Shown here one piece after another: positions 33,841-44,962 of a stretch of 64,000 bases of DNA. The stretch is from Bradyrhizobium sp. CCGUVB1N3 (GTDB taxonomy: Bacteria > Pseudomonadota > Alphaproteobacteria > Rhizobiales > Xanthobacteraceae), in contig NZ_JANADR010000001.1 of NCBI RefSeq assembly GCF_024199925.1, positions 6,761,501-6,825,500 on the forward strand, written 5' to 3'. A model generated the notes under the pieces. That model ran no database searches and was not told the origin of the DNA. It saw nothing but the letters and a program-made list of their open reading frames with translations. Made by a program: the position numbers and the translations under genes. Positions within the stretch are counted from its first letter, which is position 1. Each line of letters starts with the position of its first letter.

Positions 33841-34650
33841 TCAGCTATCCAACCCGTCGCCTTTGATCCCCGCATTCGCGTAGACGATGCCGCCATCGAC
33901 TGCGATGGTCGCGCCGACAACATAATCGCCGGCGCGCGAGGCGAGATAGATCGCTGCGCCCGCCATGTCCTCGTCGGTGCCGATGCGGCCCGCGGGCACG
34001 AGTGTTGCGACCTCATCGCCGTGGTCGCGCGCAGCGCGGTTCATATCGGATTTGAACGGGCCGGGCGCGATCGCGGTGACCACGATGTGATCGGGGATCA
34101 GCTTGACCGCCATCCGCCGCGTCAGATGGATCAGCCCGGCCTTGCTCGCGGCATAGGAATAGGTCTCCGCCGGATTGACGAAGATGCCGTCGATCGAGGC
34201 GATGTTGATCACTTTCGCCGGCCGCTGCGCGGACGCTGCCGCACGCAAGGGGCCGGCAAGCGCCTTGGTCAGGAAGAACGGCGACTTGACGTTCAGGTTC
34301 ATCACCTTGTCCCAGCCGCTCTCCGGAAATTCGTCGAACTCCGCGCCCCAGGCCGCGCCTGCATTGTTGACGAGGATGTCGAGCCTCTGTTCGCGCTTCT
34401 TGATTTCGCCTGCCAGCATCTCGATGCCGGCAAGGCTGGAGATGTCGATCGGCAGCGCGATGCATTCGCCGTCATATTGCGCAGACAGCTCGTTCGCAGT
34501 CGCTTCGCAAGCCGCTGCCTTGCGCGCCGTGATGTAGACCTTCGCCGCGCCCTGGCTGAGGAAGCCCGCCGCGATCATCCTGCCGATGCCACGCGACCCG
34601 CCGGTGACGAGCGCAACGCGGCCCTTGAGTGAGAAAAGATCTGTGAACAT
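33841..34650 (-). CDS. Short-chain dehydrogenase/reductase (SDR)
   Basis: A classical SDR of 269 aa. The cofactor motif is TGGSRGIG (16-23), with NNAG (95-98) and catalytic Ser152, Tyr166 and Lys170 (YAASK). Arg44 after the second strand (ITARKAAA) favours NADP(H). It has an unusually good GGGAGG ribosome-binding site. It converges on boxB; box clusters sometimes include an SDR, but a link to benzoate is not shown. The substrate is unknown. Confidence 0.9.
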   Translation of the reverse strand: MFTDLFSLKGRVALVTGGSRGIGRMIAAGFLSQGAAKVYITARKAAACEATANELSAQYDGECIALPIDISSLAGIEMLAGEIKKREQRLDILVNNAGAAWGAEFDEFPESGWDKVMNLNVKSPFFLTKALAGPLRAAASAQRPAKVINIASIDGIFVNPAETYSYAASKAGLIHLTRRMAVKLIPDHIVVTAIAPGPFKSDMNRAARDHGDEVATLVPAGRIGTDEDMAGAAIYLASRAGDYVVGATIAVDGGIVYANAGIKGDGLDS

Positions 34651-34777
34651 GACGCCTCCCTTGGTTGCCGCTCGTTGTGGGCATGGCGAGGAGGGGAGTC
34701 AAGGAAGGCGCCCGAGGAAGTGGGGTGCGACAGCCATCCAACTTACTCAGTGTCGTCCCGGCGAAGGCCGGCAACTG

Positions 34778-35877
<1,100 letters not shown>

Positions 35878-36001
35878 GGGACCCATAGCCACAGGAAGTA
35901 GTTTGGCGAAGACTCGTCGTCCGGTACTGCTGCCAATTCTTGCGGACAGATCACGCGGTATGGGTCCCGGCCTTCGCCGGGACGACGGATGCAATTGAAA
36001 C

Positions 36002-37060
36002 CTAAGCCGCAGCAAACCGACGAAAGCCGTTCCACATTGCTGTGGCTGCGCCCGAGGTGAGCACGGGCAGGATGCGGGCGTCCTGGTAGTTGCCGTTGAG
36101 CGAGACGCGCGGCAGCGCGGTCGGGTGGCCGGCATTCTCGGCGAACAGCATGCCCGGGCGCGTGGTCACGGCGGTCTTGAAGCCGCTCGCCGCGGCGAGC
36201 GCGAATTCGCGCTCGCCCGCGGCATGGCGGTCGCCATAGGGGTAGGCGAAGTGCTGCACGGGGCGGCCGAGCGCGTGCTCGATCCGCACGCGGCTCACCG
36301 CCATCTCCTGCGCGGCGATCTCCTCGTTCTGCTTGGCGAGGTTGCAATGGCTGATGGTGTGGGCGCCGATCGCGACCAGCGGATCGGCAGCCAGCGCCTT
36401 CAGCTCGTCCCAGGACAGGCAGAGGCCGCGGCACAGCGCGGCCATGTCGACATCATGCTTCGCGCAGAGCGCCACGATCTCGCGCTCAAGGTCGTGCTCG
36501 CCCGGCAATGCGCGCAGCCAGCCATGCAGGCGGTCGAACGCCAAGCACTTCGCGGCCAGGGTCGTGGTGTCGAGCCGGAGCGCGGCATTGCCGATCTGGA
36601 CCTCGACGTGGCTCGCCTTGGCGATGACGGTCTCGAGCGCGATCCACCACAGCCGCCCGGTGCCTTCGGCGAAATCGCTCGCGACATAGATGGTCGAAGG
36701 TGCGTCGAATTCGCGCAGCACAGGGAGCGCAAAATCCCGGTTGTCGCGGTAGCCGTCGTCCAGCGTGAAGGCGGCGAAGCGCCGGGTAAAGCGGCCCTGC
36801 ACCAGCCGCTCATGCAACCCGTCCATCGAGACGATGTCGATGTCGAGCGAGCGCAAATGGCACAGCGTGGCGCGCAGGAAATCCGGCGTGACCTCGAGGT
36901 GCCGGTTGGGCTGGAAGGCATCGTCGCGGGGCGGGCGCACATGGTGCAGCATGAAAATGGCGCCGACGCCGGCGAGCAGCGGCCGCAGCAGGTGGTGCGC
37001 CCCGCTGAAATAGAGTGCTTCCAGCCCGACGCGGATGACGTTGTTGCGCAGTTGTTTCAT
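36002..37060 (-). CDS. Polysaccharide deacetylase (NodB-homology) family protein
   Basis: A carbohydrate esterase family 4-like protein of 352 aa. The NodB metal/catalytic motifs are TLDDGY (Asp101-Asp102) and H234-x3-H238 (GAHTISHCN), with the C-terminal FAYPYGDR block. It has no clear signal peptide, though residues 12-40 are moderately hydrophobic. An insertion of ~80 residues between the first two motifs is long compared with minimal NodB proteins. Members deacetylate N-acetylated cell-wall or exopolysaccharide sugars. It is not near nod genes. It is divergent from the OmpA-family gene. Confidence 0.87.
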   Translation of the reverse strand: MKQLRNNVIRVGLEALYFSGAHHLLRPLLAGVGAIFMLHHVRPPRDDAFQPNRHLEVTPDFLRATLCHLRSLDIDIVSMDGLHERLVQGRFTRRFAAFTLDDGYRDNRDFALPVLREFDAPSTIYVASDFAEGTGRLWWIALETVIAKASHVEVQIGNAALRLDTTTLAAKCLAFDRLHGWLRALPGEHDLEREIVALCAKHDVDMAALCRGLCLSWDELKALAADPLVAIGAHTISHCNLAKQNEEIAAQEMAVSRVRIEHALGRPVQHFAYPYGDRHAAGEREFALAAASGFKTAVTTRPGMLFAENAGHPTALPRVSLNGNYQDARILPVLTSGAATAMWNGFRRFAAA

Positions 37061-37224
37061 CGAAGGCTGGTTGACCCCGGCAGTCCACAGTCAACCTAGG
37101 GGGGAACCCTTGAAGAAAAAGTTAGTCCGGTTGCCCACCCGGAGCCTTCACAAGGCCGCCATTTCCGGTTTGACAGCCCGCCAAGGGTTTGTTTTGTCTC
37201 CGGTTCCAGAGTTCGGGTCGTCGA

Positions 37225-38619
37225 ATGCAGAAGCTTTTCAGGTGGGCCAGCAAATGGTGGCCGGGGTTGATCCCTTTGGCCGTCATGTGGGGAATTGCGG
37301 CCTGGAATAACACCTTGCCCCTGGAAGCCGACCTGTCCGCGCGCTCCGCCGCCGCGCTCAAGAATACCGTTCTGGACAAGACCCGGATCGCGGTGGCCGG
37401 CCGAGACGTCAGCTTTGCCGCCGAAGCGTTCTCGGAGGAGGGCCGCCGGGACGCAGTCATGGCGGTCGAAACAGTGCCGGGCGTACGCCTGGTCGACGAC
37501 CAGACCCGGCTGGTTCCCGAGGCCAAGCCTTTCGTCTGGAACGCGGAACGGGACGTCGTTCGGGTCACCCTGTCCGGCAGCGCGCCGCTGCCGGGGGTCA
37601 AGGGCCGGCTGGTGGAAGTCGCCCGCAAGGACCTCGGCGGCATCGAGGTCGCCGATCAGATGGGGTTGGCGCGCGGCGCGCCGCCGCGCTTCGAGAACGC
37701 CGCGATGCTCCTGCTCGACCAGGTCGGCAAGCTCAAGGACGGCAAGATCGCGATCTCCGACACCAATGTCAGCCTCTCCGGCATGGCGCGCGAGCTGGGC
37801 GGCCGCGAAGCCATCGCGGCGGCGCTGAAGAACCTGCCCGAGGGTTTTTCGGTCGCGACCAACGACATCAAGGCGCCGCCTTACATCTTTCAGGCCTACA
37901 AGGATCCGGTCGCCGCAACTGTGACACTGACCGGCTACGTCCCCGACAACACGATCCACGCGGCCATCGCCACGGCGGCGGGGCGAAAATTCTTCGGCGA
38001 GAAGGTCGTCGACAATCTCAAGGCCAGCATCGGCGCGCCTGCTTCGTTCGGCAATTCGGTGGTTGCCGCGCTTGGGGCTCTGTCACGGCTCTCGACCGGC
38101 ACGCTGGTGGTGACGGATCGCGAGGTGAAGCTGTCGGGCGATGCGCTCTATGAGGGCGCGGCAGCCGATATCCGCGCAGGCCTCGGCAAGGATTTTCCCA
38201 AGACCTGGCAGTACAAGCCGGAAATCACCGTGAAGCCCGCCGCAGGTCCGGTCGATGGCACGGTCTGCCAGCAGCTGTTCTCCGAGCTCCTGACCAAGGG
38301 CAAGATCCGCTTTGAGCCGAAGCGCGCCACGATCGACCCGGATTCCGCAGGCCTGCTCGATCACCTCATCGAAACGGCGCTGCGCTGCCCGAACGCCACG
38401 ATCGAGGTCGCCGGCCACACCGATGCCGACGGCGAGGACGCCTTCAACCAGGCGCTGTCGGAGAAGCGCGCCCAGGCCGTGATCGATTATCTCGTCAAGG
38501 CGGGGCTTCCGGCCGATCGCTTCACGGCGGTCGGCTATGGCAGCACGCAGCCGGTCGCCGGCAACGATACCGACGAAGGCAAGGCACAAAACCGCCGCAT
38601 CGAATTTCTGGTGAGATGA
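37225..38619 (+). CDS. OmpA-family protein with BON-like repeats
   Basis: Cell-envelope protein of 464 aa. There is one N-terminal membrane segment (WWPGLIPLAVMWGIAAW, about residues 11-27). Several BON-like repeats follow (e.g. LDKTRIAVAGRDVSFAAEAFSEEGRRDAV, and VTLTGYVPDNTIHAAI). The C-terminal OmpA peptidoglycan-binding domain has TIEVAGHTDADGED and AVGYGSTQPVAGN...NRRIEF. It likely sits in the periplasm anchored to the inner membrane and gripping peptidoglycan. The start at 37225 is preferred over an ATG at 37189. The next gene starts 1 bp after its stop, so the two form an operon. Confidence 0.88.
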   Translation: MQKLFRWASKWWPGLIPLAVMWGIAAWNNTLPLEADLSARSAAALKNTVLDKTRIAVAGRDVSFAAEAFSEEGRRDAVMAVETVPGVRLVDDQTRLVPEAKPFVWNAERDVVRVTLSGSAPLPGVKGRLVEVARKDLGGIEVADQMGLARGAPPRFENAAMLLLDQVGKLKDGKIAISDTNVSLSGMARELGGREAIAAALKNLPEGFSVATNDIKAPPYIFQAYKDPVAATVTLTGYVPDNTIHAAIATAAGRKFFGEKVVDNLKASIGAPASFGNSVVAALGALSRLSTGTLVVTDREVKLSGDALYEGAAADIRAGLGKDFPKTWQYKPEITVKPAAGPVDGTVCQQLFSELLTKGKIRFEPKRATIDPDSAGLLDHLIETALRCPNATIEVAGHTDADGEDAFNQALSEKRAQAVIDYLVKAGLPADRFTAVGYGSTQPVAGNDTDEGKAQNRRIEFLVR

Positions 38620-38620
38620 C

Positions 38621-38917
38621 ATGTCCTTTTTGTTGTCGTTCCATTGGGGTTGGCTGGTCGGGTCGCTGCTGCTCGGGCTGGCGATGGGTTGGATCTCGGT
38701 GGTCCAGCGCGGCGACGGCACCTCGAAGGTGCTGGCGCGCTGGCTCGCGGTCCTCGTGGCTGCCCTCGTCGCAGCCTCGCTTGCCCGCGTGGTCCCCGGC
38801 CGTTTCGGCTACTGGCTCGACCTCGGCCTTGTCATGTTCGGCTGCTATCTCGTCGGCTGCACCATCGGCGCATGCCTGCGCGACTGGGTGGTCTCGCGCA
38901 GCACGCCCGCGGCCTGA
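38621..38917 (+). CDS. Small integral membrane protein
   Basis: A 98-aa protein with about three hydrophobic segments (residues ~8-27, 40-58 and 63-84) separated by short loops. GDGTSKVLARW after the first segment is the only hydrophilic stretch of note, and CLRDWVVSRS ends the protein. No family is recognised. It is coupled to the OmpA/BON gene upstream (1-bp gap), so it may assist that protein in the inner membrane (inference). Confidence 0.75.
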   Translation: MSFLLSFHWGWLVGSLLLGLAMGWISVVQRGDGTSKVLARWLAVLVAALVAASLARVVPGRFGYWLDLGLVMFGCYLVGCTIGACLRDWVVSRSTPAA

Positions 38918-39390
38918 GCTTTGTGCTTGCACCCTGCCTATGCACAAGGCGCACTGACTGCCCTGGTGACTGCGCTTTGGGCGCTGCACAGGGCCGCGGC
39001 GCTTCGGCGCATGCCAAACCGGGCTCCGCGCCTGCCTATCCACCGCCAATCGCGGGCCCAAAGATTGACGCCGGCTTAAGCCGCGGTGGAACATTGCTCG
39101 GGTGAAATCATCAAAACTTCATGGCCCGTACGCAGGATCGCGATACAGATTCGGCAAAGGCCGTCGGGGAAAAGAGCCAAACGGTGCAAGGCAAACGCGG
39201 ATACCCGCCTAAAATATTGATGAAACGCGTTTTTGTGCTTATTGGCGAATTCCACTCCGGCCCAAAACGCGCTACTGGAGGGTCGGGGGGCATGCGCGAA
39301 GCTGGAGCCGGCGCCGAGGGGTTGCCGACTACCTGCACGTCCGCCAGTTCGCCGGCCGCCACGGCCGCGGAAGCGTAGTTCGAGGTCTAG
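38918..39390. other. 473-bp stretch without a supported gene
   Basis: I find no convincing gene, RNA or known repeat here. A plus-strand frame of 85 codons (39121-39378) has a Gly/Ala/Thr-rich, low-information translation and no good ribosome-binding site. The promoter of the next gene must lie in the right part. Confidence 0.6.
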
Positions 39391-40446
39391 ATGCTGGAAG
39401 CCATACGCAGGGCAATGTCGTTTCTGCGCCAGAAGCAAATCCTGCATAAGCTTGGCGTCGTGATCAGCGTGACGGTCATCGGCATCGCCTGCTACGTGCT
39501 CTACCACATGCTGCGCGGCATCGACTTCAACGAGGTGGTCGAGGCGATCAAGAGCACCGAGCCGAGCCAGATCGCGATGGCGGCGCTGTTCGTGGCCGCT
39601 GGCTATTTCACCCTCACCTTCTACGATCTGTTCGCGACGCGCGCGATCGGCCACGCCCATGTGCCCTACCGCATCAATGCGCTTGCGGCCTTCACCAGCT
39701 ACTCGATCGGCCACAATGTCGGCGCCAGCGTCTTCACCGGCGGCGCGGTGCGCTATCGCATCTACTCGGCCTGGGGCCTTAACGCGATCGACGTCGCCAA
39801 GATCTGCTTCCTCGCCGGCCTGACCTTCTGGCTCGGCAACGCCGCGGTGCTTGGCCTCGGGATCAGCTATCATCCCGAAGCTGCGGCCTCGATCGACCAG
39901 CTCCCGCCCTGGCTCAACCGGCTGGTCGCCATGGCGATCATCGTCGCGCTGGTCGCCTATGTCGTCTGGGTCTGGACCCAGCCGCGCGTGGTCGGTCGTG
40001 GTCCCTGGACGGTGGTGCTGCCGGGCGGGCCGCTGACGTTGCTCCAGATCGCGATCGGCATCGTCGATCTCGGCTTCTGTGCGCTCGCGATGTACGTGCT
40101 GGTCCCGGACGAGCCCAATCTCGGCTTCGTCGTGGTCGCTGTGATTTTCGTCTCCGCCACGCTGCTCGGCTTCGCCAGCCACTCCCCCGGCGGGCTCGGC
40201 GTATTCGACGCAGCCATGCTGGTCGGGCTGTGGCAGATGGACCGCGAGGAGCTCCTCGGCGGGATGCTGCTGTTCCGCGTCCTCTATTATCTTTCGCCCT
40301 TTGTCATATCTGTAATCTTGCTGACGTTTCGAGAGGTCATTATCGGCGCCCGATCGAAACGCCTGCAGCAGGCGGCCCTCAAGCTCGATCCCGGCCCTGC
40401 GCGCGAAGCCGCTTATGTGAGAGAGCGCAGCGACAAGAGCGCCTGA
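39391..40446 (+). CDS. UPF0104/YbhN-like membrane protein (lysylphosphatidylglycerol-synthase TM domain)
   Basis: Integral inner-membrane protein of 351 aa with about eight transmembrane segments. It matches the lysylphosphatidylglycerol synthase transmembrane (flippase-type) family; landmarks are YSIGHNVGASVFTGGAVRYRIYSAWGL (about 111-137) and GFASHSPGGLGVFDAAML (about 262-280). It lacks the cytosolic aminoacyl-transferase domain of MprF, so it probably moves or binds a lipid rather than making lysyl-PG. The gene is immediately upstream of phoR (34 bp), but whether it is part of the phosphate regulon is unclear. Confidence 0.85.
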   Translation: MLEAIRRAMSFLRQKQILHKLGVVISVTVIGIACYVLYHMLRGIDFNEVVEAIKSTEPSQIAMAALFVAAGYFTLTFYDLFATRAIGHAHVPYRINALAAFTSYSIGHNVGASVFTGGAVRYRIYSAWGLNAIDVAKICFLAGLTFWLGNAAVLGLGISYHPEAAASIDQLPPWLNRLVAMAIIVALVAYVVWVWTQPRVVGRGPWTVVLPGGPLTLLQIAIGIVDLGFCALAMYVLVPDEPNLGFVVVAVIFVSATLLGFASHSPGGLGVFDAAMLVGLWQMDREELLGGMLLFRVLYYLSPFVISVILLTFREVIIGARSKRLQQAALKLDPGPAREAAYVRERSDKSA

Positions 40447-40480
40447 CCGGCCGACAATTCCTAAGGAGAAGCCTGCCCCG

Positions 40481-41779
40481 ATGGCGATCGACGCCCACCC
40501 TTCTCCCTCGGTCCAGCCCTGGTCCGACCGGCTGCGGCATTCTGCGATCATTCTGATCGCGGCGGCGCTGGCGCTGTCGGTGGTGGTCTCGCTCGGGGAA
40601 TTGTCGGTAACGCGAGCCGTGGCGGTCTTCCTCTGCATCGCGGCGGCGGCGCTGATCCCCTGGCGGCTGCACGATACCGCAGCCTCGCGCGACGACGTCC
40701 GCCGCATCCATCCGGTCGATAGCGCGGCGGTGGCCGCGGTGGTCTCGGGCATGCCGGACCCGGCCGTGCTGCTCGACCGCGCCGGTCGCGTCATCCATCT
40801 CAATGCCGCCGCAGCTCAGCTTGCGCCGGCGCTGCGCAAGAACGAACTTGCCCAGTTCGCGCTGCGCTCGCCCGAAATCATCATTGCGCTGCGCGAGGCG
40901 ATCGCGACCAGCGAGCCGCGTCGCGCCGACTATCTCGATCACGTGCCGGTCGATCGCTGGATGGAGTTGATCATCACGCCGGTTCCGGTGCCGACCACGT
41001 TCGGCGGCGCCGACAAATGCATGCTGATGACCTTCCACGACCAGACGCCGCTACGCCGGGTCGAGGAGATGCGCGCCGATTTCGTCGCCAATGCCAGCCA
41101 CGAGCTGCGCACGCCGCTGGCCGCGCTCTCCGGCTTCATCGACACGCTCCAGGGCCAGGCCAAGGATGATCCGAGGGCGCGCGAGCGCTTCCTCGGCATC
41201 ATGCACACCCAGGCGACCCGCATGGCGCGGCTGATCGACGATCTGTTGTCGCTGTCGCGGGTGGAGTTGTCGGCACATGTGCGGCCTGACACTCTCGTCG
41301 ATGTCGTGCCGATCATCCGCCAGGTCGCCGACGGGCTCGAACCGCTGGCGCGCGAGCGGCAGGTGGACGTCGAGATCGATCTGCCGGAGACGGCGGTGAT
41401 GATTGCGGGCGACCGCGAGGAGCTGTTGCGGCTGTTCGAGAACCTGATCGAGAACGCGCTGAAATACGGCGCCTCGGGCGGGCGGGTGATCGTCTCGCTC
41501 ACCACAGTCACGGCGGCTGACGGCTCGCCGGAAATCCGCGTCATGGTGCGCGACTTCGGGCCTGGAATTGCGCCGGAACACCTGCCACGGCTGACCGAGC
41601 GCTTCTACCGGGTCGACGTCGGCGACAGCCGCTCGCAGGGCGGGACGGGCCTCGGATTATCGCTGGTGAAACATATCGTTAACCGGCATCGCGGCCGGCT
41701 TTTGATCGAAAGCGTGCCCAAGCAGGGCGCCACTTTCACCGCTTGTTTTCCCCAGGCCAGGCCCCCGGCTTCGAGCTGA
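40481..41779 (+). CDS. phoR: Phosphate regulon sensor histidine kinase PhoR
   Basis: Membrane sensor kinase of 432 aa that phosphorylates PhoB when phosphate is low and dephosphorylates it otherwise. Two transmembrane segments (about 20-40 and 44-62) have almost no periplasmic loop, as in PhoR. A PAS domain (about 85-195) contains DPAVLLDRAGRVIHLNAAAA. The dimerisation/phospho-acceptor domain has His207 in NASHELRTPL. The ATPase domain has NLIENALKYG, DFGPGI and GGTGLGLSLV. It lies upstream of pstSCAB-phoU-phoB, with 142 bp carrying a Pho box between it and pstS. Confidence 0.93.
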   Translation: MAIDAHPSPSVQPWSDRLRHSAIILIAAALALSVVVSLGELSVTRAVAVFLCIAAAALIPWRLHDTAASRDDVRRIHPVDSAAVAAVVSGMPDPAVLLDRAGRVIHLNAAAAQLAPALRKNELAQFALRSPEIIIALREAIATSEPRRADYLDHVPVDRWMELIITPVPVPTTFGGADKCMLMTFHDQTPLRRVEEMRADFVANASHELRTPLAALSGFIDTLQGQAKDDPRARERFLGIMHTQATRMARLIDDLLSLSRVELSAHVRPDTLVDVVPIIRQVADGLEPLARERQVDVEIDLPETAVMIAGDREELLRLFENLIENALKYGASGGRVIVSLTTVTAADGSPEIRVMVRDFGPGIAPEHLPRLTERFYRVDVGDSRSQGGTGLGLSLVKHIVNRHRGRLLIESVPKQGATFTACFPQARPPASS

Positions 41780-41806
41780 AATCAAAGCTATTTCAGTCGC
41801 TTAAGC

Positions 41807-41824
41807 CTGTCATCCGACTGTCAC
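41807..41824 (+). promoter_or_regulatory. Pho box (PhoB binding site) upstream of pstS
   Basis: CTGTCAT-CCGA-CTGTCAC is an almost perfect pair of the 7-bp PhoB half sites with the normal 4-bp spacer, 98 bp before the pstS start. It indicates PhoB activation of pstSCAB-phoU-phoB during phosphate limitation. Confidence 0.9.
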
Positions 41825-41921
41825 GAAACCTTCGTAAAAGCACTACCGACCGCTCCTAAAGGGGCGGCGCGGGAGCGCGATCGGGCGCGCATGGCGCTTC
41901 GCTCCCCCTATGGAGACCAGC

Positions 41922-42932
41922 ATGAATTTCATCAAAACTATCGTCGCTGCTGGCTTGGTGGCCGCATCGACGTCGGCCTTCGCTGCCGACATCACCGGCG
42001 CCGGCGCGACCTTCCCGTTCCCGATCTATTCGAAGTGGGCTGACGCCTACAAGAAGGAGACCGGTAACGGTCTGAACTATCAGTCGATCGGCTCCGGCGG
42101 CGGCATCAAGCAGATCCAGGCCAAGACCGTGACCTTCGGCGCCAGCGATGCGCCGCTCAAAGCCGAGCAGCTCGAGAAGGACGGCCTCGCTCAGTGGCCG
42201 ATGGTCATGGGTGCCATCGTTCCCGTGGTCAATATCGAGGGCGTGAAGCCCGGCGAGCTGGTGTTCGACGGCGAGACGCTCGCCAGCATCTATCTCGGCA
42301 AGATCACCAAGTGGGATGACGCTGCGATCAAGAAGCTCAATCCGAACGTGAAGCTGCCCTCGGACGCGATCACCGTCGTCCGCCGCTCCGACGGTTCGGG
42401 CACCACCTTCAACTTCACCAACTACCTCTCCAAGGCCAGCGCGGACTGGAAGAGCAAGGTCGGCGAGGGCACGGCCGTCGAATGGCCGGTCGGCGTCGGC
42501 GCCAAGGGCAACGAGGGCGTGTCGGGCAACATCAGCCAGACCAAGAACTCGATCGGTTATGTCGAGTACGCCTATGCCAAGCAGAACAAGCTGACCTACA
42601 CCGGTCTCGTCAACAAGGCCGGCAAGCCGGTGCAGCCGACCGTCGAGGCCTTCCAGGCGGCCGCCTCCAACGCCGACTGGGCCAAGGCTCCGGGGTACTA
42701 CGTCATCCTGACCGACCAGCCCGGCGAGAAGTCCTGGCCGATCACGGCGGCGACCTTCATCCTCATGCACAAGGATGCCACCGACAAGGCGGCCTCGCAG
42801 GAAGCCATCAAGTTCTTCCGCTGGGCCTTCAAGAACGGCGGCAAGGCGGCCGAGGAGCTCGACTACATCCCGATGCCCGACAGCGTCGTCCAGCTGATCG
42901 AGAAGACCTGGGCTGCCGAGATCAAGAGCTGA
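41922..42932 (+). CDS. pstS: Phosphate ABC transporter periplasmic binding protein PstS
   Basis: High-affinity phosphate receptor, 336 aa from the ATG at 41922 (GGAG 7 nt upstream). The signal peptide is [21 protein letters not shown]; the mature protein begins [20 protein letters not shown]. Phosphate-binding loops are the ATFPFP block, [16 protein letters not shown] and [15 protein letters not shown]. The length is typical. It is the first gene of the Pho-box-driven operon. A GC-rich repeat follows its stop and may stop part of the transcripts so that PstS is made in excess. Confidence 0.95.
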   Translation: MNFIKTIVAAGLVAASTSAFAADITGAGATFPFPIYSKWADAYKKETGNGLNYQSIGSGGGIKQIQAKTVTFGASDAPLKAEQLEKDGLAQWPMVMGAIVPVVNIEGVKPGELVFDGETLASIYLGKITKWDDAAIKKLNPNVKLPSDAITVVRRSDGSGTTFNFTNYLSKASADWKSKVGEGTAVEWPVGVGAKGNEGVSGNISQTKNSIGYVEYAYAKQNKLTYTGLVNKAGKPVQPTVEAFQAAASNADWAKAPGYYVILTDQPGEKSWPITAATFILMHKDATDKAASQEAIKFFRWAFKNGGKAAEELDYIPMPDSVVQLIEKTWAAEIKS

Positions 42933-42944
42933 TCGCAGCGTAAC

Positions 42945-43060
42945 GAAACTCGCGCTCCGGCCCTTTCGGGGCGCGGGTCAAAGATCGACCCCGGAATCCC
43001 CTGGGATTCCGGGTCTGGTCCGTCGGACCATCCCCGAATGACGCGGGACAAGGCGTCGAC
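42945..43060. repeat. Hairpin-rich repeat between pstS and pstC
   Basis: It includes GCGCTCCGGCCCTTTCGGGGCGCG (about 42953-42976) and CCGGAATCCcctGGGATTCCGG (about 42992-43013), followed by GGTCCGTCGGACC. It is a candidate attenuator or stabiliser giving high PstS relative to PstC (inference). Confidence 0.7.
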
Positions 43061-43116
43061 AAGACCGCCTTCATCGGCGGCGTGCAGATGACGTAAAGAT
43101 ACAATAGGGGATCGGC

Positions 43117-44115
43117 GTGGCAGAGATGGCCGTTCAGAGCGATATTGTCGACGACGCCGGACCATATGATCGCGCCAAGGCCTTGAGCGCGTTCAAGCTC
43201 GGCGACATGACCTTCTATTGGATCACGCGGCTCAGCGCGATCTCGGTGCTCCTGATCTTGGGGGGCATCATCCTGTCGCTGATCGTCGGCGCCTTCCCGG
43301 CGATGAAAGAATACGGCCTGTCGTTCCTGTGGACGCAGCGGTGGGCGCCCTCGGCCGATCCGCCTGTGCTCGGCGCGCTCGGGCCGATGTACGGCACGCT
43401 CGTCACCTCCTTCATCGCGATGCTGATCGCCATTCCCGTCGGGCTCGGCATTGCGATCTTCCTCACCGAGCTCTGCCCGCAATGGCTGCGCCGTCCGATC
43501 GGCATGGCGGTCGAGCTGCTCGCCGGCATTCCCTCGATCATCTACGGCATGTGGGGCTTCTTCGTGCTGGGTCCGTTCCTGGCCAACACCTTCCAGCCCT
43601 TCATGATCAAGCTGTTCGACGGCGTTCCCGTGCTGGGTGCGATCTTCGCCGGCCCGCCGTCCTATCTCAGCCTGTTCAACGCTGCGCTGATCCTGGCGAT
43701 CATGGTGCTGCCCTTCATCACCTCGATCTCGGTCGACGTGTTCAAGACCGTGCCGCCGGTCCTGAAGGAAGCCGCCTACGGCGTCGGCTGCACCACCTGG
43801 GAAGTCGTCCGCAGCGTGGTGATCCCCTATACGCGCGTCGGCATCATCGGCGGCGTCATGCTGGCGCTGGGCCGCGCGCTCGGCGAGACCATGGCGGTGA
43901 CCTTCATCATCGGCAACTCCTTCCGGATCTCGTCCTCGATCTTCGCGCCGGGCACCACGATCTCGGCGGCGATCGCGAGCGAGTTCGCCGAAAGCGACGG
44001 CCTGCACCAGTCCGGCCTGATCCTGCTCGGCCTCCTGCTGTTCGTGCTGACGTTCTTCGTGCTCGCGGGCGCACGGCTGATGCTGCTCCGTCTGGAAAAG
44101 AAGGCGGGGAAATAA
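43117..44115 (+). CDS. pstC: Phosphate ABC transporter permease PstC
   Basis: Channel subunit, 332 aa, about six transmembrane segments. It starts with GTG at 43117 (GGGG upstream); an ATG three codons later is the alternative. Family landmarks are [53 protein letters not shown] and the EAA loop [22 protein letters not shown]. It pairs with PstA, whose ATG is 1 bp after the stop. Confidence 0.95.
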   Translation: MAEMAVQSDIVDDAGPYDRAKALSAFKLGDMTFYWITRLSAISVLLILGGIILSLIVGAFPAMKEYGLSFLWTQRWAPSADPPVLGALGPMYGTLVTSFIAMLIAIPVGLGIAIFLTELCPQWLRRPIGMAVELLAGIPSIIYGMWGFFVLGPFLANTFQPFMIKLFDGVPVLGAIFAGPPSYLSLFNAALILAIMVLPFITSISVDVFKTVPPVLKEAAYGVGCTTWEVVRSVVIPYTRVGIIGGVMLALGRALGETMAVTFIIGNSFRISSSIFAPGTTISAAIASEFAESDGLHQSGLILLGLLLFVLTFFVLAGARLMLLRLEKKAGK

Positions 44116-44116
44116 C

Positions 44117-44962
44117 ATGAACCCGATTTACGCACGCCGCCGCCGCAAGGACATCGTCGTCCGCGGTCTCTGCATCGCCGCCGCGGCCTTCGGCGTCACC
44201 TGGCTGGCGCTGATCCTGATGACGCTGCTCTACAACGGCGTGGCCGGTCTGAATCTGGAGCTCTTCGCCGCGGACACGCCCCCTCCGGGCTCGACCGAAG
44301 GCGGCCTGCGCAACGCGATCATCGGTTCGATCATCATGACGGTGATCGGCGTCGGCATCGGCGCGCCGCTCGGCCTGTTCGCCGGCACCTATCTCGCCGA
44401 GTACGGCCGCAACGACAAGCTGACCTCGGTGATCCGCTTCATCAACGACATCCTCTTGTCGGCACCCTCGATCATCATCGGCCTGTTCATCTATGGCGCG
44501 GTGGTGGTGCCGATGCGCGGCTTCTCGGCGATCGCAGGCTCTCTCGCACTCGCCGTCATCGTGATCCCGGTGGTGCTGCGCACGACTGAGGACATGCTTC
44601 TGCTGGTGCCGAACGCGCTGCGCGAGGCGGCTTCCGCGCTGGGCCTGCCGCGCTCGCTGGTGATCAAGCGGATCGCCTACCGCGCGGCGCGCTCCGGCCT
44701 CATCACCGGTGTGCTGCTGGCGACCGCTCGCGTCGCCGGCGAGACCGCGCCGCTGCTGTTCACCGCGCTGTCGAACCAGTTCTTCAGCCTCAGCCTGAAC
44801 AAGACGATGGCGAACCTGCCGGTCACCATCAACAATTTCGTGCAGAGCCCCTACGCCTACTGGAAGCAACTGGCCTGGAGCGGGGCGCTTCTGATCACCC
44901 TGACCGTGCTTGCCCTGAACATTGGCGCGCGCATTCTTGGCGCCGAGAGGACTGCAAAATGA
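44117..44962 (+). CDS. pstA: Phosphate ABC transporter permease PstA
   Basis: Second channel subunit, 281 aa. Landmarks are [50 protein letters not shown] and the EAA loop [26 protein letters not shown]. It overlaps pstB by 4 bp (ATGA), so the subunits are translationally coupled. Confidence 0.95.
   Translation: MNPIYARRRRKDIVVRGLCIAAAAFGVTWLALILMTLLYNGVAGLNLELFAADTPPPGSTEGGLRNAIIGSIIMTVIGVGIGAPLGLFAGTYLAEYGRNDKLTSVIRFINDILLSAPSIIIGLFIYGAVVVPMRGFSAIAGSLALAVIVIPVVLRTTEDMLLLVPNALREAASALGLPRSLVIKRIAYRAARSGLITGVLLATARVAGETAPLLFTALSNQFFSLSLNKTMANLPVTINNFVQSPYAYWKQLAWSGALLITLTVLALNIGARILGAERTAK

Noticed and set aside
36002..37060. Nodulation chitooligosaccharide deacetylase (nodB)
   Set aside because: NodB-homology motifs are present, but the length, the large insertion and the absence of any other nod gene or nod box argue for a general polysaccharide deacetylase.
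39121..39378. 85-codon plus-strand frame in the gap before the UPF0104 gene
   Set aside because: No ribosome-binding site and a low-information Gly/Ala/Thr-rich translation.
39076..40803. Minus-strand frame of 575 codons opposite the UPF0104 and phoR genes
   Set aside because: The composition is typical of antisense GC-rich DNA (Asp/Arg/His-rich). The plus-strand genes have real motifs.
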